This document shows positions 1 through 6,381 of a stretch of DNA of 6,465 bases, one piece after another; positions within the stretch are counted from its first letter, which is position 1, and each line of letters starts with the position of its first letter. Where the stretch lies: contig JAKMDG010000016.1 in NCBI GenBank assembly GCA_022428035.1, positions 1-6,465 on the forward strand, read 5' to 3'. The translations under genes and the position numbers were made by a program. The notes below the pieces were generated by a model, which did no database searches, was not told the DNA's origin, and saw nothing but the letters and a program-made list of their open reading frames with translations. The stretch is from Longimicrobiales bacterium (GTDB lineage Bacteria; Gemmatimonadota; Gemmatimonadetes; Longimicrobiales; Gaopeijiaceae).

Positions 1-849
1 TTCCTGGGTAACATTCGGGAGGTCGATGCGATCGCTCATGTGCTGCGCTGCTTCGATGACGAGGACATCACGCACGTCCTGGGGGATGTCGACCCGGCGC
101 GAGATCGGGAGATCGTTGAGACCGAGCTGGCTCTGTCGGACCTCGACACCGTTCAGCGTCGCCTGGAGAAGGTCCACAAGAAGGCCAAATCCGGCGAGAA
201 GGATGCGATCCGCGAGCAGGCTGTGCTCGAGAAGGCGCTGGCTGCGCTCGAGGTGGGAAAGCCGGTACGCGCGGCGAACATGTCAGAGGATGACCTGCCG
301 ATTCTGAAGGGCTTCCAGCTCCTCACAACCAAGCCTGTGCTGTACGTGGCGAATGTGGGTGAGGCCGACTTGCCTGACGCTGAGAACGAGTGGACGCGAG
401 CGTTGCGTGATGCGGTAGCTGCCGATGCAGCTGAGCTTCAGGACGGTGAGGCCATCGTCACGATTTGCAGCGCGCTCGAGTCCGAGTTGCTGGAAATGGA
501 GTCAGACGACCGCCAGCTCTTTCTCAATGAGATGGGGCTCAGTGAAACCGGACTCAACCGGCTGATCCGCGCCGCGTACGATCTGCTCGGACTGGTCACG
601 TTCTTTACGACGGGGGAGAACGAGACACGTGCCTGGACTGTGCGGGCCGGAAGCTCTGCACCGCAGGCGGCGGGCACGATCCATTCGGACTTCGAGCGGG
701 GATTCATTCGAGCTGAGACCATCCACGTGGACGAGTTCGAGTCCGTGGGGTCATGGAAATCGGCCAGGGATACCGGCGTCCTGCGATCAGAGGGGAAAGG
801 CTACACGGTCGTCGACGGTGACATCATGCTCTTCCGCTTCAACGTCTGA
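1..849 (+). CDS. ychF: Redox-regulated ribosome-binding ATPase YchF (OLA1 family), 5'-truncated by window edge
   Basis: This is the C-terminal 282 codons of YchF, an Obg-related P-loop protein that prefers ATP over GTP and binds ribosomes in the cytoplasm. The reading frame is open from base 1. From memory of E. coli YchF (363 residues), about 90 N-terminal residues with Walker A are missing. Visible family marks are FLGNIREVDAIAHV at the window start (E. coli has FLTNIRETEAIGHV), the VDPARD segment, and a helical coiled-coil domain rich in KKAKSGEKDA. The NVGE base-specificity motif lies at window codons 118-121, where GTPases have NKxD. The C-terminal TGS domain has TFFTTGENETRAWTV, SSAPQAAGTIHSDFERGFIRAE and a final DGDIMLFRFNV. 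The gene ends in TGA. An apparent start at base 40 is just an internal GTG. Nothing in the visible part looks damaged. Confidence 0.97.
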   Translation, partial: FLGNIREVDAIAHVLRCFDDEDITHVLGDVDPARDREIVETELALSDLDTVQRRLEKVHKKAKSGEKDAIREQAVLEKALAALEVGKPVRAANMSEDDLPILKGFQLLTTKPVLYVANVGEADLPDAENEWTRALRDAVAADAAELQDGEAIVTICSALESELLEMESDDRQLFLNEMGLSETGLNRLIRAAYDLLGLVTFFTTGENETRAWTVRAGSSAPQAAGTIHSDFERGFIRAETIHVDEFESVGSWKSARDTGVLRSEGKGYTVVDGDIMLFRFNV

Positions 850-1044
850 GCCCGGCTGAGCGCGGGGGTGTCGAACGCCCCAAGGGACGCGGATTCGGGC
901 CTTGCGGCGGTCGAGGTGAAGCGAGGAGCTACCTGCGCAGTCCGCCTGGGAAGGCGAGGATCTTTCGCTCGAATCCGGGTTATACCACCGCGATAGCTGT
1001 TTGTGCGCTCAGCGCATGTCGGCATGAATCGTTGGAGGCTCGTC
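850..1044. other. Intergenic region between ychF and the helical-protein gene
   Basis: About 195 nt without a convincing gene if the next gene starts at 1045, or about 153 nt if it starts at the GTG at 1003. I see no tRNA-like fold and no strong terminator directly after ychF; the GGGG...CCCC near 865-885 makes only a four-pair stem. TATACC at 981-986 resembles a -10 box, but no matching -35 hexamer sits 16-18 nt upstream, so a promoter here is only a weak suggestion. Confidence 0.5.
1034..1038 (+). promoter_or_regulatory. Shine-Dalgarno GGAGG positioned for an ATC start
   Basis: GGAGG is followed by six bases and then ATC GCC ACG in the frame of the downstream gene. It is the clearest ribosome-binding site I see before any gene in this window. 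It lies inside the longer reading frame that would begin at GTG 1003 or ATG 1024, and neither of those has a purine-rich site at a usable distance. The other genes here have weak or no Shine-Dalgarno sequences, so a chance match cannot be excluded. Confidence 0.5.
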
Positions 1045-1695
1045 ATCGCCACGAAGGTTGAAGTAACAAGAAAGCGGCTCACCCTGCGCTCGGATGAAGT
1101 CAAGAAGATTGCTCGAGAACTGACCACATTGGGTCTGGTGCACGTCAGACAGGACGGGCTCCTGAACATCCGGCAGCAGGAGAACCTGAGGCGCGCGCTG
1201 GCGGACGCGGGACAGGCGTTGGCGTGGGACGTGAAGGCTGCCACGAGCGCCGACCCGATACCTGAGGTGATCAAGGATCTCAAGAAGCTGGTCCTTGCTG
1301 GTGCCAAGACGCAGAAAGAGGAAGTCGCAGCCGAACTGAAGGTGAAGAAGAGCGAAGAGAAGGGGCTGGAGAAGGTCGTGGTGGCGCTCGAGAAGCTGAT
1401 CGAGAACGCAGATAAGGCGTTCCCGACCGAAATCTCCTACTCCCATTCTGCGCGCGACATCACGCAAGGCTTCTTTACGAAGACCGAGTTGGTCCAGATG
1501 GAGGTTGTGACGGAGGCAGAGGACACGCTGAAGCTCATCAACAAGAGTTGGAATCGGTGGGGCAAGCTCCGCGTTCAGATGTTCGAGGACCTGCAGGACA
1601 CTCAAAAGCGGCTGAACATCTTGAGCAATGACCTCGAACCCTTTGTCGGGTCTTCCCAGCGCCTTCTGGACGAACTCCTTCTGACGTTCGCCTGA
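1045..1695 (+). CDS. Hypothetical Lys/Glu-rich helical protein, possible ATC start
   Basis: I do not recognise this protein. From the ATC at 1045 it is 216 residues; starting at GTG 1003 or ATG 1024 would give 230 or 223. The N-terminus would read MATKVEVTRKRL, followed by a helical segment and a short GLVHVRQDGLLNIRQQENL stretch at about residues 30-48 that could be a small helix-turn-beta unit. Residues 75-125 are very rich in Lys and Glu with regularly spaced Leu/Val, suggesting a long helix or coiled coil. The rest (ITQGFFTKTELVQ, then WNRWGKLRVQMFEDLQDTQKRL) is also mostly helical. It has no Cys, no signal peptide and no membrane segment, so it is probably cytoplasmic. It ends 46 nt before the zinc-ribbon gene on the same strand. 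Upstream of 1045 the frame encodes MRSAHVGMNRWRLVI, which looks less like a normal N-terminus. Confidence 0.72.
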   Translation: MATKVEVTRKRLTLRSDEVKKIARELTTLGLVHVRQDGLLNIRQQENLRRALADAGQALAWDVKAATSADPIPEVIKDLKKLVLAGAKTQKEEVAAELKVKKSEEKGLEKVVVALEKLIENADKAFPTEISYSHSARDITQGFFTKTELVQMEVVTEAEDTLKLINKSWNRWGKLRVQMFEDLQDTQKRLNILSNDLEPFVGSSQRLLDELLLTFA

Positions 1696-1741
1696 AACCT
1701 CGCTCAGAGTCCCTTCACTGGACCATCCGTCCCCTCATCCG

Positions 1742-2470
1742 GTGACGTGCCCCAACTGTTCCGCGGAGATGGACCACATGGTCCTCGCGGGCATGTACAG
1801 TCCAAAAGTGGAGATTGACCTGTGTTTCGCGTGTCATCTTCTCTGGTTGGACAAGCGCGAGAGTCTCCGGTTGTCTCCGCGTGGGACTCTGGATCTTTTC
1901 GGGGCGCTGACCGAGCACCGTGACGATCCGCGTCACGCTCTGGACGGCGCAACTCGATGCCCTCGCTGCGAGCGACGGCTGTCGCTCCGTCATGATATCG
2001 GCAAGTCAGGGCGCTTCTCGTACTACGCGTGCCCGGCCAGGGATGGCCGGCTGACGCCGTTCTCCGAGTTCCTCAAGGAGAAGGAGTTCGTTCGGGCGCT
2101 TGCCCCTGCCGAGCAGGCGAAGGTCCGGGCAGAGATCAAGTCGGTCCAATGTTCAGGATGTGGCGCCCCCGTAGACCTGGCTCATGGCTTCCAGTGTGAG
2201 CATTGCGGGTCTCCGATCACGGTGCTCGACCCGCACGCAGTGGAAGACACGCTCCGTCGTCTGCACGACGCCGATCAGCGACGCAGCTCCGGGGACGTGA
2301 AGGGCCGTGAGTTACAAGCGCGTGCGCTCGCGTCCATGGAGGCGATGCGGACGCATCCGGAAGATCAATATCCGTGGGAAAGGATGGGTCTGCAGGGCCG
2401 GAGGCGCACCGGGTCACTCGGCACGGATCTACTGTCTGCTTCGCTCGGTCTGATCTTCGGGGATTTCTAG
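1742..2470 (+). CDS. zf-TFIIB domain-containing multi-zinc-ribbon protein
   Basis: 242 residues from a GTG start chosen because the first zinc knuckle begins at residue 3; no Shine-Dalgarno sequence precedes it. Three Cys-rich units are visible. The first has C3-P-N-C6 and C28-F-A-C31 followed by WLDKRE, matching the zf-TFIIB signature in which a second Cys pair precedes a WLD motif and an acidic residue. The second has C73-P-R-C76 and then a lone C97 before ARDGRLTPFSEFLKEKEFVR. The third has C137-S-G-C140 and C152-E-H-C155, a rubredoxin-like ribbon (CSGCGAPVDLAHGFQCEHCG). The C-terminal 60 residues are charged and end in a short hydrophobic SASLGLIFGDF. Such proteins probably bind zinc and act in the cytoplasm as adaptor or nucleic-acid-binding factors, but no substrate or partner is known to me. 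The 69-nt gap to the next gene would allow an operon. Confidence 0.87.
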   Translation: MTCPNCSAEMDHMVLAGMYSPKVEIDLCFACHLLWLDKRESLRLSPRGTLDLFGALTEHRDDPRHALDGATRCPRCERRLSLRHDIGKSGRFSYYACPARDGRLTPFSEFLKEKEFVRALAPAEQAKVRAEIKSVQCSGCGAPVDLAHGFQCEHCGSPITVLDPHAVEDTLRRLHDADQRRSSGDVKGRELQARALASMEAMRTHPEDQYPWERMGLQGRRRTGSLGTDLLSASLGLIFGDF

Positions 2471-2539
2471 GACTGGATTGCCGAAGGTCGTACCATTCAG
2501 CCTCTTGGGTTCGTAGTCCTCTCCCCTGAATCGAAGCTT

Positions 2540-3364
2540 GTGTCGATGTGCCGATCCCTGATTGTGTCGTTCTTCCTGATGCTCACCCTGGCCGTGGCGG
2601 TGGTGCCCGAGCGCGTCATCGCGCAGGAAGAGAAGCGAGTCGTCGCGGTGCTCCGCTACGACAACAACACGGGTGATGAGCAGTACGAACACCTGGGCCG
2701 AGCATTCTCGAGCATGATGATCTCCGACCTCTCCGTGATCGAGAGGATTCAAATGGTCGAGCGAGAACGGCTCGAGGAACTGATTGCTGAGCTCGATCTG
2801 CAGCAGTCAGGATACGTCGACCCGGAGTCTGCACAGAGTGTGGGGATGATTCTCGGGGCCGAGTATGTAGTGACCGGCGCCTTTCTTACGGTCGACCCTG
2901 ACATGCGACTGGATACGCGGGTGGCACGAGTCGAAACCACGGAGATCGTGACCACGGCGGAGGTTACCGGGGAGCAGGAGTCGCTGCTCGACCTCCAGCA
3001 ACGTCTGGCAGATCAGGTTATCGATGGACTCGAACTGGTTCTGACTGAAGAGGAGCGAGCTCGGCTCCGCGCTCAGCAGGAGGCCAATCGGATCGACGAC
3101 CTTGAGACGATGGTGGCGTTCTCGGATGCACTGTGCCTCCTGGATCACGGCGCGTACGTACAGGGCTTCGAGGCCATGCAGGGCGTACAGCGCCAGGCGC
3201 CCGGCTCTCAGATCGTCAACGCGGTACTCGGCATCATGAGGAACCGTGCAGAAGACGCCGCAGGCCAGCGCCTTCGGCAAGAGGCGAACAACCGGATCGG
3301 AGGTCTGCTAGGCCGTCGCAACTCAGCGCCTGCTCAGCCTCAACGTCCAGCGGAGTGCGGCTGA
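2540..3364 (+). CDS. Secreted CsgG-like (curli assembly component-type) protein
   Basis: 274 residues from GTG 2540; the ATG two codons later (2546) is an equally good start, with a weak GAAG about nine bases upstream. A signal peptide covers residues 1-28, with a hydrophobic core to about residue 22 and predicted cleavage after VIA before Q29. The mature part opens with RVVAVLRYDNNTGDEQYEHLGR, then MMISDLS, QMVERERLEELIAELDLQQSG (residues 71-91), DPESAQSVGMILGAEYVVTGAF (94-115) and a variable beta segment. This series is typical of the CsgG/HfaB superfamily fold. Authentic CsgG is a lipoprotein pore for curli export; this protein has no lipobox Cys at the cleavage site and no curli genes beside it, so a generic envelope role is safer. 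The C-terminal third is helical and repeat-like (FEAMQGVQRQAPGSQIVNAVLG), ending in a Pro/Gln-rich tail with a penultimate Gly-preceding Cys (AECG). Confidence 0.85.
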   Translation: MSMCRSLIVSFFLMLTLAVAVVPERVIAQEEKRVVAVLRYDNNTGDEQYEHLGRAFSSMMISDLSVIERIQMVERERLEELIAELDLQQSGYVDPESAQSVGMILGAEYVVTGAFLTVDPDMRLDTRVARVETTEIVTTAEVTGEQESLLDLQQRLADQVIDGLELVLTEEERARLRAQQEANRIDDLETMVAFSDALCLLDHGAYVQGFEAMQGVQRQAPGSQIVNAVLGIMRNRAEDAAGQRLRQEANNRIGGLLGRRNSAPAQPQRPAECG

Positions 3365-3372
3365 GGATCAGC
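3360..3372. terminator. Small hairpin between convergent genes, possible weak terminator
   Basis: GCTGA-GGA-TCAGC forms a five-pair stem with a three-base loop, overlapping the stop codon of the CsgG-like gene and lying in the 30 nt that separate it from the convergent M20 hydrolase gene. GC-rich sequence follows and there is no T-run on either strand, so transcription termination here is only a guess. Confidence 0.2.
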
Positions 3373-3394
3373 GGGGCCGGGGGCTCGCCATGGC

Positions 3395-4864
3395 TCAGCG
3401 CTGGCCGACCGGTACTCCGATTTCGGCCGAGTAGGCCGCTCGTAGCGCGTCGTGATACTCACCAAGCAGGCCGGACAGCGTGGCCTGCTCCTCGGCCACG
3501 GCCTCCCGCAGATCCGGGCGCGTCATGAAGTCGTACACGATCGACGACATGATCTCGGCGCTGATTCTGAAGCCCGTGTGACCGATCTCGTTGAAGGTGT
3601 CATCGAGCATGCCGCGGGTATGGTTGGCTCCCCTTGAGCTGAACACACTGATCCCGACGCCGGGGATATCCTCCGTGACCGCCCCCGTTTCTTCGTATCC
3701 AGAGGGTCGAGTTGGTTCCGGGTTCATTTCGGGGGCGTCGAGCGCTCCTGCGTACGCGTACGCCAACTCCTGCAGGGTCCCCAGTGAGATCCCGTCTCGG
3801 TACTCCCCGTATCGATCGATCTCGACGGTCGTGCCGGTTGCGAGCGCAGCGCCCCGAGCCGCGTTGTCCATCATCCTCGTCACATGTTCCAGGTATACGG
3901 GGTCCGGGTAGCGGATGTAGTAGTCGACCACGGCACGCTGAGGCACGACGTTCGGCGCCTCGCCGCCCTCTGGAATCACGCCCTGAATGGATGCTTCAGG
4001 GCGGAATGTCGAGCGCAGACCGTCGACCAGTGTATAGAAGTGAACAGCCGCCTCGAGGGCGTTCCGCCCGAACCATGAAGCCATCTGGTGGGATGGACGT
4101 CCGAGGAAGGTGTACTTCACCTCGTTGATGTTCAGGCAGCAGCTGCCGAACCCGGCACGCGAGCGGGACGTCTCTGTCACGCCGTGGCTCCGGACCAGCA
4201 GGTCAGCATCGTCGAAGATCCCGGCATCATGCATGATCACTTTTGCCGGAGGGCCAACCTCTTCAGCCGGTGTTCCATAGATCTTCAGCTGCCCGGACAC
4301 CCCTGCCCGTTCCATGTACTCGGCGATCGCGAATGCCGAGGCGAGGACGATGGGTGTCTGGGCGTTGTGCTGGTCGCCATGGAAGGGGCCGTCGGAGTCG
4401 CGAAGCGCGTCGTATTCGCCGATGAAGCCGAGAGTGAGCCCGTCCGCTCCGGCGGGGGCCGTCCAGGTGGCGACGAAGGCAGTCTCGAGGTCAGCGACGC
4501 CGACCTCGACCGCCCATCCAGCGTTCCGCAGCACCGCGGTCAGTGTATCGACAGCAAGAAACTCCTGCCACGCAACCTCCGGATTCTGCCCGATGAAGTC
4601 GCTCAAGTCCTGCATCTCGGCGTTCCACAGGCCTGCGGTGCGGGCGACGACTGCATCCCGCTCGGTATCGCTACGCCCGGACAGCTGATTGGCCATCTCC
4701 GTCGGATTCAATCGAGCCTGCAAGGCATCGATCTCGGCCAGGATCTCCCGCGCTGCGGCACGCTCTGTGTCAGTGGTCTGACTTGCCGCATGATTGGGGA
4801 TCACCGCGATAATGGGAACGCCGGCGAGCTGAAGGATGACGGTGTACCTGAGGATCGTGCGCAT
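3395..4864 (-). CDS. Secreted M20-family metallohydrolase (AbgB/PM20D2-like amidohydrolase)
   Basis: 489 residues with a signal peptide (hydrophobic residues 4-22, predicted cut after HAAS before Q29), so it is probably periplasmic or exported. The family hydrolyses amide bonds using two bound metal ions. Visible marks are LGFIGEYDALRDSDGP (145-160), HGDQHN (162-167), YGTPAEEVGPPAK (196-208) with the E201/E202 pair expected to supply the catalytic base and a metal ligand, a probable ligand H227 (RSHG), the dimerisation-domain GRPSHQMASWFGRNALEA (255-272) with H259, PNVVPQRAVVDYYIR, and GHTG near the end with H429. Aligned to AbgB from memory, D164 replaces the Cys of the GHGCGHN motif. Residues 30-80 form an extra charged helical segment absent from cytoplasmic AbgB. 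The substrate cannot be told from sequence; an aminoacylated or N-acyl amide is plausible. The start ATG has only a weak upstream GAG and faces a divergent gene. Confidence 0.92.
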   Translation of the reverse strand: MRTILRYTVILQLAGVPIIAVIPNHAASQTTDTERAAAREILAEIDALQARLNPTEMANQLSGRSDTERDAVVARTAGLWNAEMQDLSDFIGQNPEVAWQEFLAVDTLTAVLRNAGWAVEVGVADLETAFVATWTAPAGADGLTLGFIGEYDALRDSDGPFHGDQHNAQTPIVLASAFAIAEYMERAGVSGQLKIYGTPAEEVGPPAKVIMHDAGIFDDADLLVRSHGVTETSRSRAGFGSCCLNINEVKYTFLGRPSHQMASWFGRNALEAAVHFYTLVDGLRSTFRPEASIQGVIPEGGEAPNVVPQRAVVDYYIRYPDPVYLEHVTRMMDNAARGAALATGTTVEIDRYGEYRDGISLGTLQELAYAYAGALDAPEMNPEPTRPSGYEETGAVTEDIPGVGISVFSSRGANHTRGMLDDTFNEIGHTGFRISAEIMSSIVYDFMTRPDLREAVAEEQATLSGLLGEYHDALRAAYSAEIGVPVGQR

Positions 4865-5121
4865 GCTGGCTCGTTCGAGTGACGGGGTCGGGGGCGGCTA
4901 CGGTTGGCTCACTGGGGACTTGCCGCAAGCGATCATGTCACGAAACACCTTCGCGCGCACGTTGTCGTTCACCGCGTCCTCAGTCGCGCGCCAGACGGTG
5001 GAGCTTTCGGCAGCCTTGAGCGGGGGGTGTTGCCACAGGTCGATCCGACTGGCCGGAATCGGGCCCCAAGCGCACATTGCTGTCCGGTCGAATGTCACCT
5101 CTGGCAACGAGCTGGACCACC
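4865..5121. other. Divergent intergenic region (M20 hydrolase / NHL-repeat gene)
   Basis: 257 nt between two start codons that point away from each other, so promoters for both genes should lie here. I find no convincing -35/-10 pair on either strand and no clear operator palindrome. The region has G-rich runs on the + strand (4884-4896 and six Gs at 5022-5027). Most of it is overlapped by a minus-strand reading frame (4898-5107) described separately. Confidence 0.5.
4898..5107 (-). CDS. Possible small protein or gene remnant upstream of the M20 hydrolase
   Basis: A 69-codon frame from TTG 5107, or 59 codons from ATG 5077, ending in TAG 33 nt before the M20 gene on the same strand. By my count the 59-codon version has 47 of 59 codons ending in G or C (about 80%) against about 54% G/C at second positions, the asymmetry expected of real genes in this DNA. 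The product would contain RIDLWQHPPLKAAESSTVW and a helical NDNVRAKVFRDMIACGK segment, with no signal peptide or motif I recognise. It has no clear ribosome-binding site and overlaps the presumed promoter region of the + strand NHL gene. It could be a true small gene, the tail of a decayed gene, or chance. Confidence 0.28.
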   Translation of the reverse strand: MPEVTFDRTAMCAWGPIPASRIDLWQHPPLKAAESSTVWRATEDAVNDNVRAKVFRDMIACGKSPVSQP

Positions 5122-6279
5122 ATGCACAACCGAATGGCGCTCCCGACGGGAAGTCTTCTCCTGTTTGCCCTCAGTATCCCTCTATTGCTGCCCCAGGCCG
5201 TTTCAGCCCAGCGTGGCGCGTCTGGCCCGCCTGAGCACGCTGAAGTCGAGCCGATCAACAGTCTGCCGAATCCGTATGAGACGGTCCGAGACTGGGGCGT
5301 ACTTCCCAACGGCCGGACCTGGGGCTCCGTCAGTGCGGTCAACATCGACATCGATGGTATTCACGTCTGGGCAGGGGACCGTTGCGGTGTGAACTCCTGC
5401 GCCGAGTCCGACGTCGATCCGATGGTGAAGCTCGACCAGAACGGAAACACTGTGATGAGCTTCGGTGCTGGCCTCATCACATGGCCGCACGGTATGGATG
5501 TTGACGCGGAAGGCAACGTCTGGGTCGCTGACGCACGTTCACCTAATGGACGTGAGCTGGAGCGCACACCCACGGCGGTGATGAACGGGCACATCGTCCG
5601 GAAGTTCAGTCCGAATGGGGAGCTGCTCCTCACGATCGGCGTACCGGGTGAGGCAGGCGATCCGCCGACGCACCTCACGGAGCCCAATGACGTTCTGATC
5701 GCGCCTGACGGTAGCATCTTCATCGCGGAGACCCACGGAGCCCAGTACATGGACAACGCCGGTCCGAACGCGAAGAGCCGGATTACCAAGTATTCACCGG
5801 ACGGCGAGATGATTCTCCAGTTCGGTGAATGGGGCTATGCGGACGGACAGTTCCGTTCGCCTCATTCGCTGGCGATGGATTCCCGTGGGCGTCTCTTCGT
5901 GGCTGACCGCGGCAACCGCCGGATCCAGATCTTCGACCAGGAAGGAAACCACCTGGACACCTGGTATCAGTTCAGCCGCAACAGCGGTATCTGGATCGAC
6001 GACAACGACATTCTGTACGCGATCGATTCGGAGTCCGACGAGAACTACAATCCGGGTGGATGGAGAAAGGGGCTTCGTGTCGGGAGTGCTGTGACCGGTG
6101 AGGTCTGGTACTTCGTGCCCGAGCACATGTCTGCGCGGGCGTCGGGCATGGGTGGCTACGGCTCGATGGGTGAGGGTGTCACAGTCGATCGCGACGGCAA
6201 CGTCATCGCTGGTGAAGTGGGACCTGTGCAGGGGCTGAGCAAGTTCATCCCTCGACTCTGGGATCCGAACAACCGCTGA
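5122..6279 (+). CDS. Secreted NHL-repeat six-bladed beta-propeller protein (PAL-like)
   Basis: 385 residues from ATG 5122; ATG 5134 is possible, and the in-frame TTG 5077 would put 15 odd residues before a good signal peptide. The hydrophobic core spans about residues 11-24, with a predicted cut after VSA before Q30. Propeller repeats are visible at about 121-137 (WPHGMDVD...NVWVAD), 187-206 (EPNDVLIAPDGSIFIAETHG), 244-271 (RSPHSLAMD...LFVADRGNRRIQIF) and 350-361 (GEGVTVDRDGNV), each followed by a strand such as RKFSPNGELLLTIG or TKYSPDGEMILQFG. C88 and C93 (RCGVNSC) are close enough for a disulphide and are typical of proteins annotated as peptidyl-alpha-hydroxyglycine amidating lyase-like. 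Such propellers bind ligands or metal, but true lyase activity is not shown here. It is divergent from the hydrolase gene and followed by a strong hairpin, so it is probably a single-gene transcript. No clear Shine-Dalgarno site precedes it. Confidence 0.92.
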   Translation: MHNRMALPTGSLLLFALSIPLLLPQAVSAQRGASGPPEHAEVEPINSLPNPYETVRDWGVLPNGRTWGSVSAVNIDIDGIHVWAGDRCGVNSCAESDVDPMVKLDQNGNTVMSFGAGLITWPHGMDVDAEGNVWVADARSPNGRELERTPTAVMNGHIVRKFSPNGELLLTIGVPGEAGDPPTHLTEPNDVLIAPDGSIFIAETHGAQYMDNAGPNAKSRITKYSPDGEMILQFGEWGYADGQFRSPHSLAMDSRGRLFVADRGNRRIQIFDQEGNHLDTWYQFSRNSGIWIDDNDILYAIDSESDENYNPGGWRKGLRVGSAVTGEVWYFVPEHMSARASGMGGYGSMGEGVTVDRDGNVIAGEVGPVQGLSKFIPRLWDPNNR

Positions 6280-6298
6280 CCAATGCGCGCGACCAGCT

Positions 6299-6347
6299 GA
6301 TCAACTTCGGGGCCCCCATCCTTCGCGGGTGAGGGCCCCGCTTGATC
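6299..6347 (+). terminator. Long GC-rich hairpin after the NHL gene, probable terminator
   Basis: Starting 20 nt after the stop codon, GATCAA (6299-6304) pairs with TTGATC (6342-6347) across a small asymmetric internal loop. Then CGGGGCCC (6308-6315) pairs with GGGCCCCG (6333-6340), and after a C/A mismatch CATCC pairs with GGGTG (one T-G pair) around a TTCGC loop. This gives about 19 base pairs in total. No T-run follows on the + strand, so it is not a textbook Rho-independent terminator; it may stop transcription by hairpin alone or protect the 3' end of the messenger. Confidence 0.6.
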
Positions 6348-6381
6348 GGAACTCTCGGAAGGCCTCGGCCTACTCCGCATC

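Noticed and set aside
40..42. Start codon of ychF at 40
   Set aside because: The frame is open to base 1 and codons 1-13 match conserved YchF sequence, so this GTG is an internal Val.
955..990. tRNA-like stretch with TCGAATCC resembling a T-arm
   Set aside because: The only stem is a four-pair GGAT/ATCC with an 11-base loop; no acceptor, D or anticodon stems can be formed around it.
801..1605. Long minus-strand open frames (801-1307 and 1009-1605) opposite the helical-protein gene
   Set aside because: They overlap each other and ychF's end, and the products are Arg/Ser/Leu-rich in the way of antisense frames. The + strand frame has the better codon pattern and a Shine-Dalgarno site.
4088..4882. 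264-codon plus-strand frame opposite the M20 hydrolase gene
   Set aside because: It mirrors a strongly conserved enzyme gene; the translated product has no recognisable motif and is the usual shadow frame in high-GC DNA.
4904..5392. 162-codon plus-strand frame across the divergent intergenic region into the NHL gene
   Set aside because: It overlaps the well-supported NHL gene in another frame and encodes Arg/Ser/Pro-rich sequence without motifs.
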